Source: an uncultured Fusobacterium sp.
GTDB taxonomy: Bacteria; Fusobacteriota; Fusobacteriia; Fusobacteriales; Fusobacteriaceae
Assembly: GCF_905200055.1 (NCBI RefSeq)
Contig: NZ_CAJKIS010000071.1
Location: forward strand, 1-5,877
Reading direction: 5' to 3'
DNA: 5,877 bases
The notes below the pieces were generated by a model. It was given only the letters and a program-made list of their open reading frames with translations, did no database searches and was not told the DNA's origin. A program made the translations under genes and the position numbers. This document shows, one piece after another, positions 1 to 5,712 of the stretch; within the stretch, counting starts at the first letter, position 1, and each line of letters begins with the position of its first letter.

Positions 1-73
1 ATGTTAAAAAATATAAGTTTTGTAAACGTAAATTAGAATGATAAATTATAGTTTATAATAATCTTTTTACTAT

Positions 74-102
74 TTGAAAAATAAAGAAAAGTATGATAAA
101 AT
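74..102 (+). promoter_or_regulatory. Promoter P1 of the tyrS leader (sigma-70 type)
   Basis: TTGAAA at 74-79 and TAAAAT at 97-102 are separated by 17 bases, and the -10 is preceded by TG one base upstream (94-95), giving an extended -10 TGATAAAAT. A transcript would begin near 109, about 25 bases before the leader-peptide ATG, and would contain the whole attenuator. The call rests on motif match and position only; AT-rich DNA yields chance -10 matches, but here both elements and the TG agree. Confidence 0.62.
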
Positions 103-133
103 GTATAGAAATAAAAACACAGAGGTAAAATTT

Positions 134-184
134 ATGGTAACAAGAAATAATGTATTTTTAACATCTTCATATTATTACTGCTAA
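134..184 (+). CDS. Tyrosine-rich leader peptide of tyrS (16 aa)
   Basis: A 16-codon ORF encodes MVTRNNVFLTSSYYYC followed by TAA. The codons for residues 13-15 are TAT TAT TAC (170-178), so three consecutive tyrosines come two codons before the stop. An AGAGG ribosome binding site lies at 121-125, eight bases before the ATG. The ORF is preceded by a promoter and followed by a 12-bp terminator hairpin, and the first full gene downstream is tyrosyl-tRNA synthetase. In known leader-peptide attenuators (for example trp, his and pheST in enterobacteria) runs of the regulated amino acid's codons sense charged tRNA by ribosome stalling, and this ORF fits that role for Tyr-tRNA. The peptide itself probably has no function after synthesis. 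The call is inferred from sequence logic; the peptide is too short for homology. Confidence 0.75.
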   Translation: MVTRNNVFLTSSYYYC

Positions 185-317
185 TAGAGAGTGTAAAAGA
201 ATTAAAGTATATATTTATTCTTAAAACATTCTCATTTTGTCATGCAATAGCAGTTAAATAATAATGAGAGATGTATTAATGGATAGAGAAAGCCTATTGA
301 TACTGTCAATAGGCTTT
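158..317 (+). promoter_or_regulatory. Transcription attenuator with competing RNA helices upstream of tyrS
   Basis: By-eye folding finds competing helices. Helix A pairs 158-183, which includes all three Tyr codons, with 248-279. It has about 26 base pairs in blocks (158-160/277-279, 161-166/269-274, 167-169/265-267, 170-176/257-263, 177-183/248-254), with every bulge on the 3' strand. A nested hairpin pairs 187-194 with 226-233 and 197-206 with 214-222. Two alternatives exclude these: 221-236 with 263-279, and CAATAGC at 245-251 with 292-299, the left arm of the terminator. A ribosome stalled on the Tyr codons would mask the 5' strand of helix A and free 245-251 to pair with the terminator arm, an antiterminator; ribosome release would restore helix A and the terminator. 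The pairings are seen in the sequence; the switching logic is inferred. Confidence 0.6.
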
Positions 318-325
318 TATTTTTC
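289..325 (+). terminator. Intrinsic terminator in the tyrS leader (attenuator)
   Basis: A perfect 12-bp stem (289-300 with 306-317) closes a 5-base loop TACTG and is followed by a T-rich run, TTATTTTTC (317-325). The stem holds GCC/GGC in its lower half, GC-rich for this genome. No large gene ends upstream inside the window, and the terminator lies between the leader peptide and tyrS, so its likely job is conditional termination of P1 transcripts. Its left arm can alternatively pair with CAATAGC at 245-251. It could instead terminate transcripts from a gene to the left of the window. Confidence 0.88.
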
Positions 326-326
326 T

Positions 327-354
327 TTGAAAATATTGGCCTTTGTGATAAAAT
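327..354 (+). promoter_or_regulatory. Promoter P2, directly upstream of tyrS
   Basis: TTGAAA at 327-332 and TAAAAT at 349-354 are 16 bases apart. The -10 has TG at 346-347, so the extended element TGATAAAAT is identical to that of P1. Transcripts would start near 361 and carry only the tyrS ribosome binding site, bypassing the attenuator. The -35 begins in the T-rich tail of the terminator. If active, it supplies a basal, unattenuated level of TyrRS. The call rests on motif match only. Confidence 0.5.
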
Positions 355-383
355 AATATAGAAAAAATGAGGGAGGATACAGG

Positions 384-1604
384 ATGGAAAACGTATTTGA
401 TGTGCTTGTAGAACGTGGATATTTAAAACAATTTACTCATGAAGAAGAGATGAGAGAGATATTAGGGAAAGAGAAAGTAACATTCTATATAGGATTTGAC
501 CCAACAGCTGACAGTTTACATGTTGGGCACTTTATAGCTATGATGTTTATGGCTCATATGCAAAAACATGGACACAGACCTATTGCTCTAGTAGGTGGGG
601 GAACTGCTATGATAGGAGACCCTAGTGGAAGAACAGATATGAGAAAGATGATGACTAAAGAAACAATAGCTCATAATGTTGCTTGTATCAAAAAACAAAT
701 GGAAAAATTTATTGATTTCTCAGAAGGAAGAGCTATTCTTGAAAACAATGCAGATTGGTTATTAGGACTTAACTATATTGATTTTATAAGAGATATTGGA
801 GCTCACTTCTCAGTAAACAGAATGTTAGCTGCTGAATGTTTTAAAACTAGAATGGAATCTGGACTTTCTTTCTTAGAATTTAACTATATGTTAATGCAAG
901 GATATGACTTCTTAGTTTTAAATAAAAAATATGGTTGTACAATGGAACTTGGTGGAGATGACCAATGGTCAAATATGATTGCAGGAGTAGAATTAATTAG
1001 AAAGAAAGAGCAAAAACAAGCTTATGCTATGACTTGTACTCTACTTACTAATAGTGAAGGTAAGAAAATGGGAAAAACTGCAAAGGGAGCTTTATGGCTT
1101 GATCCAGAAAAAACAACTCCACATGAATTCTATCAATACTGGAGAAATGTTGATGATGCAGATGTAGAAAAATGCCTAGCATTATTAACATTCTTACCTA
1201 TGGATGAAGTAAGAAGATTAGGAGCTCTTGAAGGAGCAGAAATTAATGAAGCTAAAAAAGTTTTAGCTTATGAAATTACAAAAATGATTCATGGTGAAGA
1301 AGAAGCTATGAAGGCTAAATCTGCAGCAGAAGCACTTTTTGGAGCAGGACAAGATATGAGTAATGTTCCAGCTGTTGAAATATCAGAAGAACAATTAGGA
1401 ACTGGAATTGTAGATCTATTAGTTGAAAAAGGTATTATGAAAACTAAAAGTGAAGGAAGAAGACTTGTTCAACAAAATGGATTAAGTGTAAATGATGAAA
1501 AAGTAAAAGATTTTGCTATGCCTGTAACAAGAGAACTTTTCAAAGATAATGAGTTTTTAGTAAAAATGGGTAAAAAGAAATTCTATAAAGTAGTTTTAAA
1601 ATAA
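384..1604 (+). CDS. tyrS: Tyrosyl-tRNA synthetase
   Basis: Class I aminoacyl-tRNA synthetase (406 aa) that activates tyrosine with ATP and charges tRNA-Tyr in the cytoplasm. The Rossmann catalytic domain carries the HIGH-type motif HVGH at residues 46-49 and the KMSKS-type loop KMGKT at 228-232 (commonly KFGKT in E. coli-type TyrRS). Tyrosine-binding residues typical of the family are seen: Y35, the Y168-x3-Q172-x2-D175 pattern, and the GGDDQW segment at 190-195. A C-terminal S4 RNA-binding domain spans about 335-402. The length fits full bacterial TyrRS. The start is fixed by GGGAGG at 371-376, seven bases before the ATG. The next ORF begins about 16 bases after the stop with no terminator between, so the two are probably cotranscribed. 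The Tyr-codon leader upstream suggests control by tRNA-Tyr charging. Identity is very secure. Confidence 0.97.
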   Translation: MENVFDVLVERGYLKQFTHEEEMREILGKEKVTFYIGFDPTADSLHVGHFIAMMFMAHMQKHGHRPIALVGGGTAMIGDPSGRTDMRKMMTKETIAHNVACIKKQMEKFIDFSEGRAILENNADWLLGLNYIDFIRDIGAHFSVNRMLAAECFKTRMESGLSFLEFNYMLMQGYDFLVLNKKYGCTMELGGDDQWSNMIAGVELIRKKEQKQAYAMTCTLLTNSEGKKMGKTAKGALWLDPEKTTPHEFYQYWRNVDDADVEKCLALLTFLPMDEVRRLGALEGAEINEAKKVLAYEITKMIHGEEEAMKAKSAAEALFGAGQDMSNVPAVEISEEQLGTGIVDLLVEKGIMKTKSEGRRLVQQNGLSVNDEKVKDFAMPVTRELFKDNEFLVKMGKKKFYKVVLK

Positions 1605-1620
1605 TCATAAGGTGAGTTTA

Positions 1621-2754
1621 TTGGTTGATGTTATATTGAGAAAGATGGAGGAAAAGGATATTCCAGCTCTATATGAGAATATTCATTTAAATTATGTAAA
1701 AAAGTATTTCCCTGACTCTGAAAAGGAGCAGTGGGAAGCTCATAAAAGATGGTATAGTTTTGTTATCAACTCTCCATCATATCTTTTTTATACTGTTGAA
1801 AGTTTAAGTAGAGAATTTTTAGGAACAGTAAAATTTGAATTGGAAGGTAAAAGAGAAGCTGTGGTAAGTGTGTATCTTGTAAAAAGTATAAGAGGGAAGG
1901 GATATGCTGAAACTGTTCTTCTCAATAGCATCAATGAACTTACTTTTGAAAAGCCTCAATTAACTAAGATTTCTGCCTATATATTGGAAGAAAATGAGAT
2001 TTCACAAAAAGTTTTTAGAAAAGTAGGATTTCAGAGAAAAAAATTAAAAGATTTTAATGGAACAGAACATATCTTATTTGAAAAAAAATTAAAAACTTTA
2101 GAGGGAAAAACTATGACAAAAAAAGATAAAGTAAAAAAAATACTTGAAATATTACATGAAAAGTTTGGTAATCCTAAGTGTGCTTTAGATTATCAAACTC
2201 CTTTTGAGCTTCTTGTGGCTGTTATTCTGTCTGCTCAATGTACAGATGTAAGAGTTAATATGGTAACTAAAGAGATGTACAAAAAAGTTAATACTCCAGA
2301 ACAATTTGCTGCTCTTCCAGTTGAAGAGATAGAAGAGATGATAAAGAGTACAGGATTTTTTAGAAATAAAGCTAAAAACATAAAGCTTTGCAGTGAACAA
2401 CTTTTATCTGAATATAATGGTGAAATTCCACAGGAGATGGATAAACTTGTAAAATTAGCAGGTGTTGGAAGAAAAACAGCTAATGTTGTAAGAGGAGAGA
2501 TATGGGGATTAGCAGATGGAATAACTGTTGATACTCATGTAAAAAGATTATCTAATTTAATAGGGTTGGTAAAAAATGATGATCCTATAAAAATAGAAAA
2601 AGATCTTATGAAAATAGTTCCAAAAGAATCTTGGATAGACTTTTCTCACTATTTAATTTTACAGGGAAGAGACAAATGTATAGCTAGACGACCTAAGTGT
2701 AGTGAATGTGAGATAAAAGAGTATTGTAACTATGGAAAAAATAAAGATAAATAA
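1621..2754 (+). CDS. GNAT acetyltransferase / endonuclease III fusion ORF
   Basis: One open frame of 377 codons encodes two unrelated domains. Residues 1-156 look like a GNAT N-acetyltransferase: the acetyl-CoA loop R91-G-K-G94-Y-A96 follows the strand VVSVYLV, and the later NEISQKVFRKVGF segment (125-137) is typical of GNAT motif B. The acceptor substrate cannot be told. Residues 165-377 are a complete endonuclease III. The chosen start is TTG at 1621, because AAGGTGAG (1609-1616) is a good ribosome binding site at the right distance; an in-frame GTG at 1612 lies inside that site. At the junction are an A8 run (2081-2088), GAGGG (2101-2105) and ATG 2113. Loss of one A would end the GNAT at about 156 aa with TAA. 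The ORF may therefore be a true bifunctional protein, two genes joined by indel, or a slippage-controlled pair. Confidence 0.75.
   Translation: MVDVILRKMEEKDIPALYENIHLNYVKKYFPDSEKEQWEAHKRWYSFVINSPSYLFYTVESLSREFLGTVKFELEGKREAVVSVYLVKSIRGKGYAETVLLNSINELTFEKPQLTKISAYILEENEISQKVFRKVGFQRKKLKDFNGTEHILFEKKLKTLEGKTMTKKDKVKKILEILHEKFGNPKCALDYQTPFELLVAVILSAQCTDVRVNMVTKEMYKKVNTPEQFAALPVEEIEEMIKSTGFFRNKAKNIKLCSEQLLSEYNGEIPQEMDKLVKLAGVGRKTANVVRGEIWGLADGITVDTHVKRLSNLIGLVKNDDPIKIEKDLMKIVPKESWIDFSHYLILQGRDKCIARRPKCSECEIKEYCNYGKNKDK
2113..2754 (+). CDS. nth: Endonuclease III, internal start (DNA glycosylase/AP lyase)
   Basis: This 213-aa product would start at the ATG inside the longer fusion frame, with GAGGG at 2101-2105 seven bases upstream. 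That length matches free-standing bacterial Nth. The enzyme removes oxidised pyrimidines and nicks abasic sites in base excision repair. Seen in the sequence (numbered from this ATG): the LSAQCTD segment near 39-45, a helix-hairpin-helix LAGVGRKTA with the expected catalytic Lys121, the catalytic Asp140 in VDTH, and four cluster cysteines C189-x6-C196-x2-C199-x5-C205 that match the family's [4Fe-4S] loop exactly. The hairpin reads LAGVG where many relatives have LPGVG. It lies upstream of nifS/nifU, which would make its cluster. Whether it is made alone, as the fusion, or both is not decided by sequence. Confidence 0.85.
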   Translation: MTKKDKVKKILEILHEKFGNPKCALDYQTPFELLVAVILSAQCTDVRVNMVTKEMYKKVNTPEQFAALPVEEIEEMIKSTGFFRNKAKNIKLCSEQLLSEYNGEIPQEMDKLVKLAGVGRKTANVVRGEIWGLADGITVDTHVKRLSNLIGLVKNDDPIKIEKDLMKIVPKESWIDFSHYLILQGRDKCIARRPKCSECEIKEYCNYGKNKDK

Positions 2755-2766
2755 TCATTTTAATTC

Positions 2767-2795
2767 TTGACAAACCTAATAAGGAATGATATAGT
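2767..2795 (+). promoter_or_regulatory. Promoter of nifS-nifU
   Basis: Consensus TTGACA at 2767-2772 and TATAGT at 2790-2795 are 17 bases apart, with TG at 2787-2788 making an extended -10, TGATATAGT. Transcription would start near 2802, about 45 bases before nifS. The spacer contains the partly palindromic CCTAATAAGG (2775-2784), which could be an operator, though no known motif is recognised. The region 2755-2766 shows no terminator after nth, so readthrough from the tyrS operon is possible. Confidence 0.72.
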
Positions 2796-2846
2796 TTAGT
2801 AGTAAGAAATGTAATTTATTTATGGAAATTCAAGGAGAGGATAAAT

Positions 2847-4019
2847 ATGAGAGTTTATCTAGATAATAATGCTACTACTAAGATGGATAATGAAGTTTTT
2901 GAGGCAATAGTACCTTACTTAACAGAATATTATGGAAATGCTTCTAGTTTACATCTTTTTGGTAAAGAAACTAATAAAGCTATGAATGAATCTAGAGAAA
3001 CAATAGCTAAATACTTAGGTTGTGAACCTAATGAAATAATATTTACTGCATCAGGAAGTGAATCAGATAACTTAGCTATTAGAGGAATAGCAAGAGCATA
3101 TAAAAATAGAGGAAAACATATAATTACAAGTCCAATAGAGCATCCAGCTATTAAAAATACATTAAAAGATTTACAAGATGAAGGATATGAAGTAACTACT
3201 CTTCATGTAAATAAAGATGGAGTTATTGATATAGAAGAGTTAAAGAAAGCTATAAAAGATGATACTATATTAATAACAGTAATGCATGCAAACAATGAAA
3301 CTGGTGCATTCCAACCTATCGAAGAGATTGGAAAAATAGCTAAAGAAAATAGAATTATATTCCATGTTGATGCTGTTCAAACTATGGGAAAAGTTGATAT
3401 TAAACCAAAGGAAATGGGAATAGATCTTCTTTCTTTCTCTGGACATAAATTCTATGGACCTAAGGGAGTAGCAGCACTATTCTGGAGAAATGGAGTTAGA
3501 TTTGGAAAAGTTCTTACTGGTGGAGGACAAGAAGGAAAAAGAAGACCAGGAACTTCAAATGTGCCGGGAATGGTAGGAATGGCAAAAGCTCTTGAAATAT
3601 CTTATAGAGATATGGAAGCTGAATTTAAAAGAGAAGAGGAATTAAGAGACTACTTTGAAGCTGAAGTATTAAAAAGAATACCAGAAGTAGTTATAAATGC
3701 TAAAAATACAAAGAGATTACCAGGAACTTCAAGTATAACATTTAAATATCTTGAAGGAGAATCTATCTTATTAAGTTTAAGTTATAAAGGAATTGCAGTA
3801 AGTTCTGGTTCTGCTTGTTCATCAGATGACTTACAAGCATCACATGTACTTTTAGCAATGGGAATAGCTCCAGAATTTGCACATGGAACTATTAGATTTG
3901 GTTTAGGAAAATACAACACTAAAGAAGAGATAGATTATACACTAGATTCTTTAGTAGAAGTTATTGAAAGACTTAGATCAATATCACCACTTTGGAATGA
4001 ATATAAGAATAGTAAATAA
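2847..4019 (+). CDS. nifS: Cysteine desulfurase, NifS/IscS type
   Basis: PLP-dependent enzyme (390 aa) that converts L-cysteine to alanine and passes the sulfur as a persulfide to the Fe-S scaffold. It has the group I N-terminus YLDNNATT, the cofactor-stacking His99 in EHP, Asp175 in HVDAVQ, the PLP-binding Lys201 in SGHKFYGPKG, and the persulfide-forming Cys324 in SGSACSS, with Arg350 in TIRFGLG for the substrate carboxylate. The length is normal for NifS and IscS. The start ATG follows a strong AAGGAGAGG (2832-2840). The scaffold gene nifU begins 14 bases after its stop, so the pair is one operon. No iscR-like regulator, hscA/hscB or ferredoxin gene lies in the window. The name nifS does not imply nitrogen fixation; iscS would fit as well. 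Confidence 0.95.
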   Translation: MRVYLDNNATTKMDNEVFEAIVPYLTEYYGNASSLHLFGKETNKAMNESRETIAKYLGCEPNEIIFTASGSESDNLAIRGIARAYKNRGKHIITSPIEHPAIKNTLKDLQDEGYEVTTLHVNKDGVIDIEELKKAIKDDTILITVMHANNETGAFQPIEEIGKIAKENRIIFHVDAVQTMGKVDIKPKEMGIDLLSFSGHKFYGPKGVAALFWRNGVRFGKVLTGGGQEGKRRPGTSNVPGMVGMAKALEISYRDMEAEFKREEELRDYFEAEVLKRIPEVVINAKNTKRLPGTSSITFKYLEGESILLSLSYKGIAVSSGSACSSDDLQASHVLLAMGIAPEFAHGTIRFGLGKYNTKEEIDYTLDSLVEVIERLRSISPLWNEYKNSK

Positions 4020-4033
4020 GAAGGAGTATAAAA

Positions 4034-4408
4034 ATGCAATATACAGAAAAAGTAATGGAACATTTTATGAATCCACACAATGTAGGAGTTATTGAAAATC
4101 CATCAGGATATGGAAAAGTAGGAAATCCATCTTGTGGAGATATTATGGAAATATTTATTAAAGTTGAAGACAATATTATAACAGATGTAAAATTTAGAAC
4201 ATTTGGATGTGCTTCAGCTATAGCAAGTTCTTCTGTTTCAACAGATCTTATCATGGGAAAAACTGTTGAAGAAGCTCTAGAATTAACAAATAAAAAAGTT
4301 GTAGAGGCATTAGGAGGATTACCACCTGTAAAAATGCACTGTTCAGTATTAGCAGAAGAAGCAATAAAACTTGCTATTGAAGATTATCTTTCAAAAAAGG
4401 AAAAATAA
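4034..4408 (+). CDS. nifU: Fe-S cluster assembly scaffold, NifU N-domain / IscU type
   Basis: Small scaffold protein (124 aa) on which [2Fe-2S] and [4Fe-4S] clusters are built from sulfur delivered by the cysteine desulfurase. The three cluster cysteines are at expected places: C34 in GNPSCGD (with D36), C59 in FGCASAIASSS, and C103 in MHCSVLAEEAI. The LPPVK motif at 96-100 is the site that the Hsp70 chaperone HscA binds in the Isc system, although no hsc genes are seen here. Only the IscU-like domain is present; the ferredoxin-like and C-terminal Nfu domains of full nitrogen-fixation NifU are absent. AAGGAG (4021-4026) lies seven bases before the ATG. A terminator follows 25 bases after the stop, so the gene ends the nifS-nifU unit. 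Confidence 0.95.
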   Translation: MQYTEKVMEHFMNPHNVGVIENPSGYGKVGNPSCGDIMEIFIKVEDNIITDVKFRTFGCASAIASSSVSTDLIMGKTVEEALELTNKKVVEALGGLPPVKMHCSVLAEEAIKLAIEDYLSKKEK

Positions 4409-4432
4409 TTAGATAAGTATATAATAAGGTAT

Positions 4433-4479
4433 ATAAGCTTTTGTAAGTTTGTGATATAATTTACAAGAGCTTATTTTTT
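4433..4479 (+). terminator. Intrinsic terminator after nifU
   Basis: The arms 4433-4446 and 4461-4474 pair over about 14 bp (one G-U pair), with an AAGC/GCTT core and a 14-base loop, and a T6 run follows at 4474-4479. It ends the nifS-nifU transcript. The loop contains the extended -10 TGATATAAT, so the terminator DNA also serves as a promoter for the next gene. Confidence 0.8.
4452..4460 (+). promoter_or_regulatory. Extended -10 promoter of the carboxypeptidase gene
   Basis: TGATATAAT has a perfect -10 (4455-4460) and a TG one base upstream. No good -35 is seen at 16-18 bases (TATAAG at 4432-4437 is poor), which is typical of extended -10 promoters. Transcription would start near 4467 in the right arm of the upstream terminator, leaving a leader of about 32 bases with the ribosome binding site at 4486-4491. 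Confidence 0.5.
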
Positions 4480-4498
4480 ATTATTGAGGAGATGGAAA

Positions 4499-5644
4499 AT
4501 GAAGAGAATTATAGGGGTATTATTTTGTATAATGTTGTTATCTGTAACAGTTTTAGGAGCTGAAGCAAATAAAGAGGAAAAGCCACCATATAAAGCTATA
4601 CTTCTTGGAGATGATAAGGGGAAAATATATTATTCAGAAAATGCAGATATGATCCATCCACTAGCATCTGTTACAAAGGTTATGACAATAATGGTTGTTT
4701 TTGATGAGATAGAAAAGGGGAGAGTAAAACTTACAGACAAGGTAAAAATTTCCACAAAGGTTGCTTCAATAGGTGGAAGTAGAATTTATATGAAAAGAGG
4801 AGATATATTTACTCTTGAGGATTTGATTAAAGCCACAGGGATCTATTCAGCTAATAATGCTGCTTATGCTATAGCAGAGTATGTAAGTAATGGGGATATA
4901 GATAGCTTCATTAAAAAGATGAATAAGAAGGCTAAAGAGATAGGAGCAGAGGGAGAGTTGGAGTTTCATACTCCAAATGGACTACCACCACATATGACAA
5001 AAAAGGGAATGGATATAGGAACAGCTAAAGGAATCTACAAGATGTCGATAGCAGCAGAAAAGTATAAAAAATATATGGAAATAGCTTCTATGAAAAATGA
5101 AGAGATAGGAAATGGACAAGATGGAAAGATAAAACTTAGAAATAGAAATCATCTTTTAGGGAAAGAAGGAGTATATGGAATAAAAACTGGTAACCACTCA
5201 AAAGCTGGATATAATATTACAGTAGTTAGTAATAAAGATGATGCTAAGATATTTACAGTTGTTTTAGGAAGTCCAACATATAAGATAAGAGATAAAAGTG
5301 CATTGGAAGAGATAGAGAAATTCCATGAAAATTATAATTATAGAAAAATTGCTGATAAAAATATAGCTCTAGGAAAAGTTTCTGTTTTTAGTGGTGATAG
5401 GGATTATATAGAGGTTTATCCAGATAAAGAGTATAAAAAAATATTACCTAAAGATAGTGATATAAAAATTAGCATAAAAAGAAATAAAATGGTAATAGCA
5501 CCAGTATCAGCAGGAAAAGTTTTAGGAGAATATAGAATAACAATAGATGGAAGTATTGTTCAAAGTGGTAAACTTATTACAAAAGAGCCAGTAAAATTAA
5601 GTTTATCATTAACAAAGTATTTTAAAAATAAAAAAGCTGAATAG
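4499..5644 (+). CDS. D-alanyl-D-alanine carboxypeptidase (PBP5-like, S11 family)
   Basis: Penicillin-binding protein (381 aa) that removes the terminal D-Ala from peptidoglycan pentapeptides outside the cytoplasmic membrane. All three active-site motifs are seen: S57-V-T-K60 with the nucleophile Ser57, S117-A-N119, and K229-T-G231. Residues 1-23 form a signal peptide (MKR, then a hydrophobic run to VLG, with a likely cut after AEA at 21-23). A lipobox is not evident. Residues about 285-370 match the place of the beta-rich C-terminal domain of PBP5. The last 15 residues are short and basic, a weak candidate for the usual amphipathic membrane anchor. The start is ATG 4499, with GAGGAG at 4486-4491; a longer in-frame TTG start at 4484 would overlap that site and put MRRWK before the signal peptide. 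It could be called dacA or dacF; the paralogue cannot be decided. Confidence 0.92.
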   Translation: MKRIIGVLFCIMLLSVTVLGAEANKEEKPPYKAILLGDDKGKIYYSENADMIHPLASVTKVMTIMVVFDEIEKGRVKLTDKVKISTKVASIGGSRIYMKRGDIFTLEDLIKATGIYSANNAAYAIAEYVSNGDIDSFIKKMNKKAKEIGAEGELEFHTPNGLPPHMTKKGMDIGTAKGIYKMSIAAEKYKKYMEIASMKNEEIGNGQDGKIKLRNRNHLLGKEGVYGIKTGNHSKAGYNITVVSNKDDAKIFTVVLGSPTYKIRDKSALEEIEKFHENYNYRKIADKNIALGKVSVFSGDRDYIEVYPDKEYKKILPKDSDIKISIKRNKMVIAPVSAGKVLGEYRITIDGSIVQSGKLITKEPVKLSLSLTKYFKNKKAE

Positions 5645-5660
5645 AAGAATAAAATAGAAT

Positions 5661-5710
5661 AAAAAGTGTATCTTGGAGAAAAGTGATTTAAAGGTTAGAT
5701 ACACTTTTTT
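5661..5710 (+). terminator. Intrinsic terminator after the carboxypeptidase gene
   Basis: The arms 5661-5673 and 5697-5709 form a perfect 13-bp stem (core GTGTATCT/AGATACAC) with a 23-base loop and a T6 run (5705-5710) extended by TATT. It starts 17 bases after the stop codon. The A5 run before the stem and the T run after it make it usable in both directions, but no minus-strand gene is seen in the window. It insulates the strong promoter that follows. Confidence 0.85.
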
Positions 5711-5712
5711 TA

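Noticed and set aside
1..36. Small ORF from ATG at position 1 (MLKNISFVNVN)
   Set aside because: Starts at the window edge with no visible ribosome binding site and stops after 11 codons.
45..59. ATTATA-gtt-TATAAT inverted repeat, also a possible -10 at 54-59
   Set aside because: Only A/T pairs and no matching -35; such repeats are expected by chance at this base content. The promoter at 74-102 is better.
109..383. T-box riboswitch upstream of tyrS
   Set aside because: No T-box consensus (AGGGTGGNACCGCG-like) or antiterminator bulge is present before the terminator; the Tyr-codon ORF explains the region better.
1612..1614. GTG as the start of the GNAT-Nth ORF
   Set aside because: It lies inside the AAGGTGAG ribosome binding site and has none of its own; TTG at 1621 is correctly spaced.
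2185..2400. 71-aa ORF on the minus strand
   Set aside because: Antisense to the conserved endonuclease III domain, no ribosome binding site or family features; a shadow frame.
3973..4254. 93-aa ORF on the minus strand
   Set aside because: Antisense to the nifS end and nifU, spanning both genes; no recognisable protein and the + strand genes are certain.
4484..4486. TTG as the carboxypeptidase start
   Set aside because: It overlaps the GAGGAG ribosome binding site and would add MRRWK before a normal signal peptide; ATG 4499 is properly spaced.
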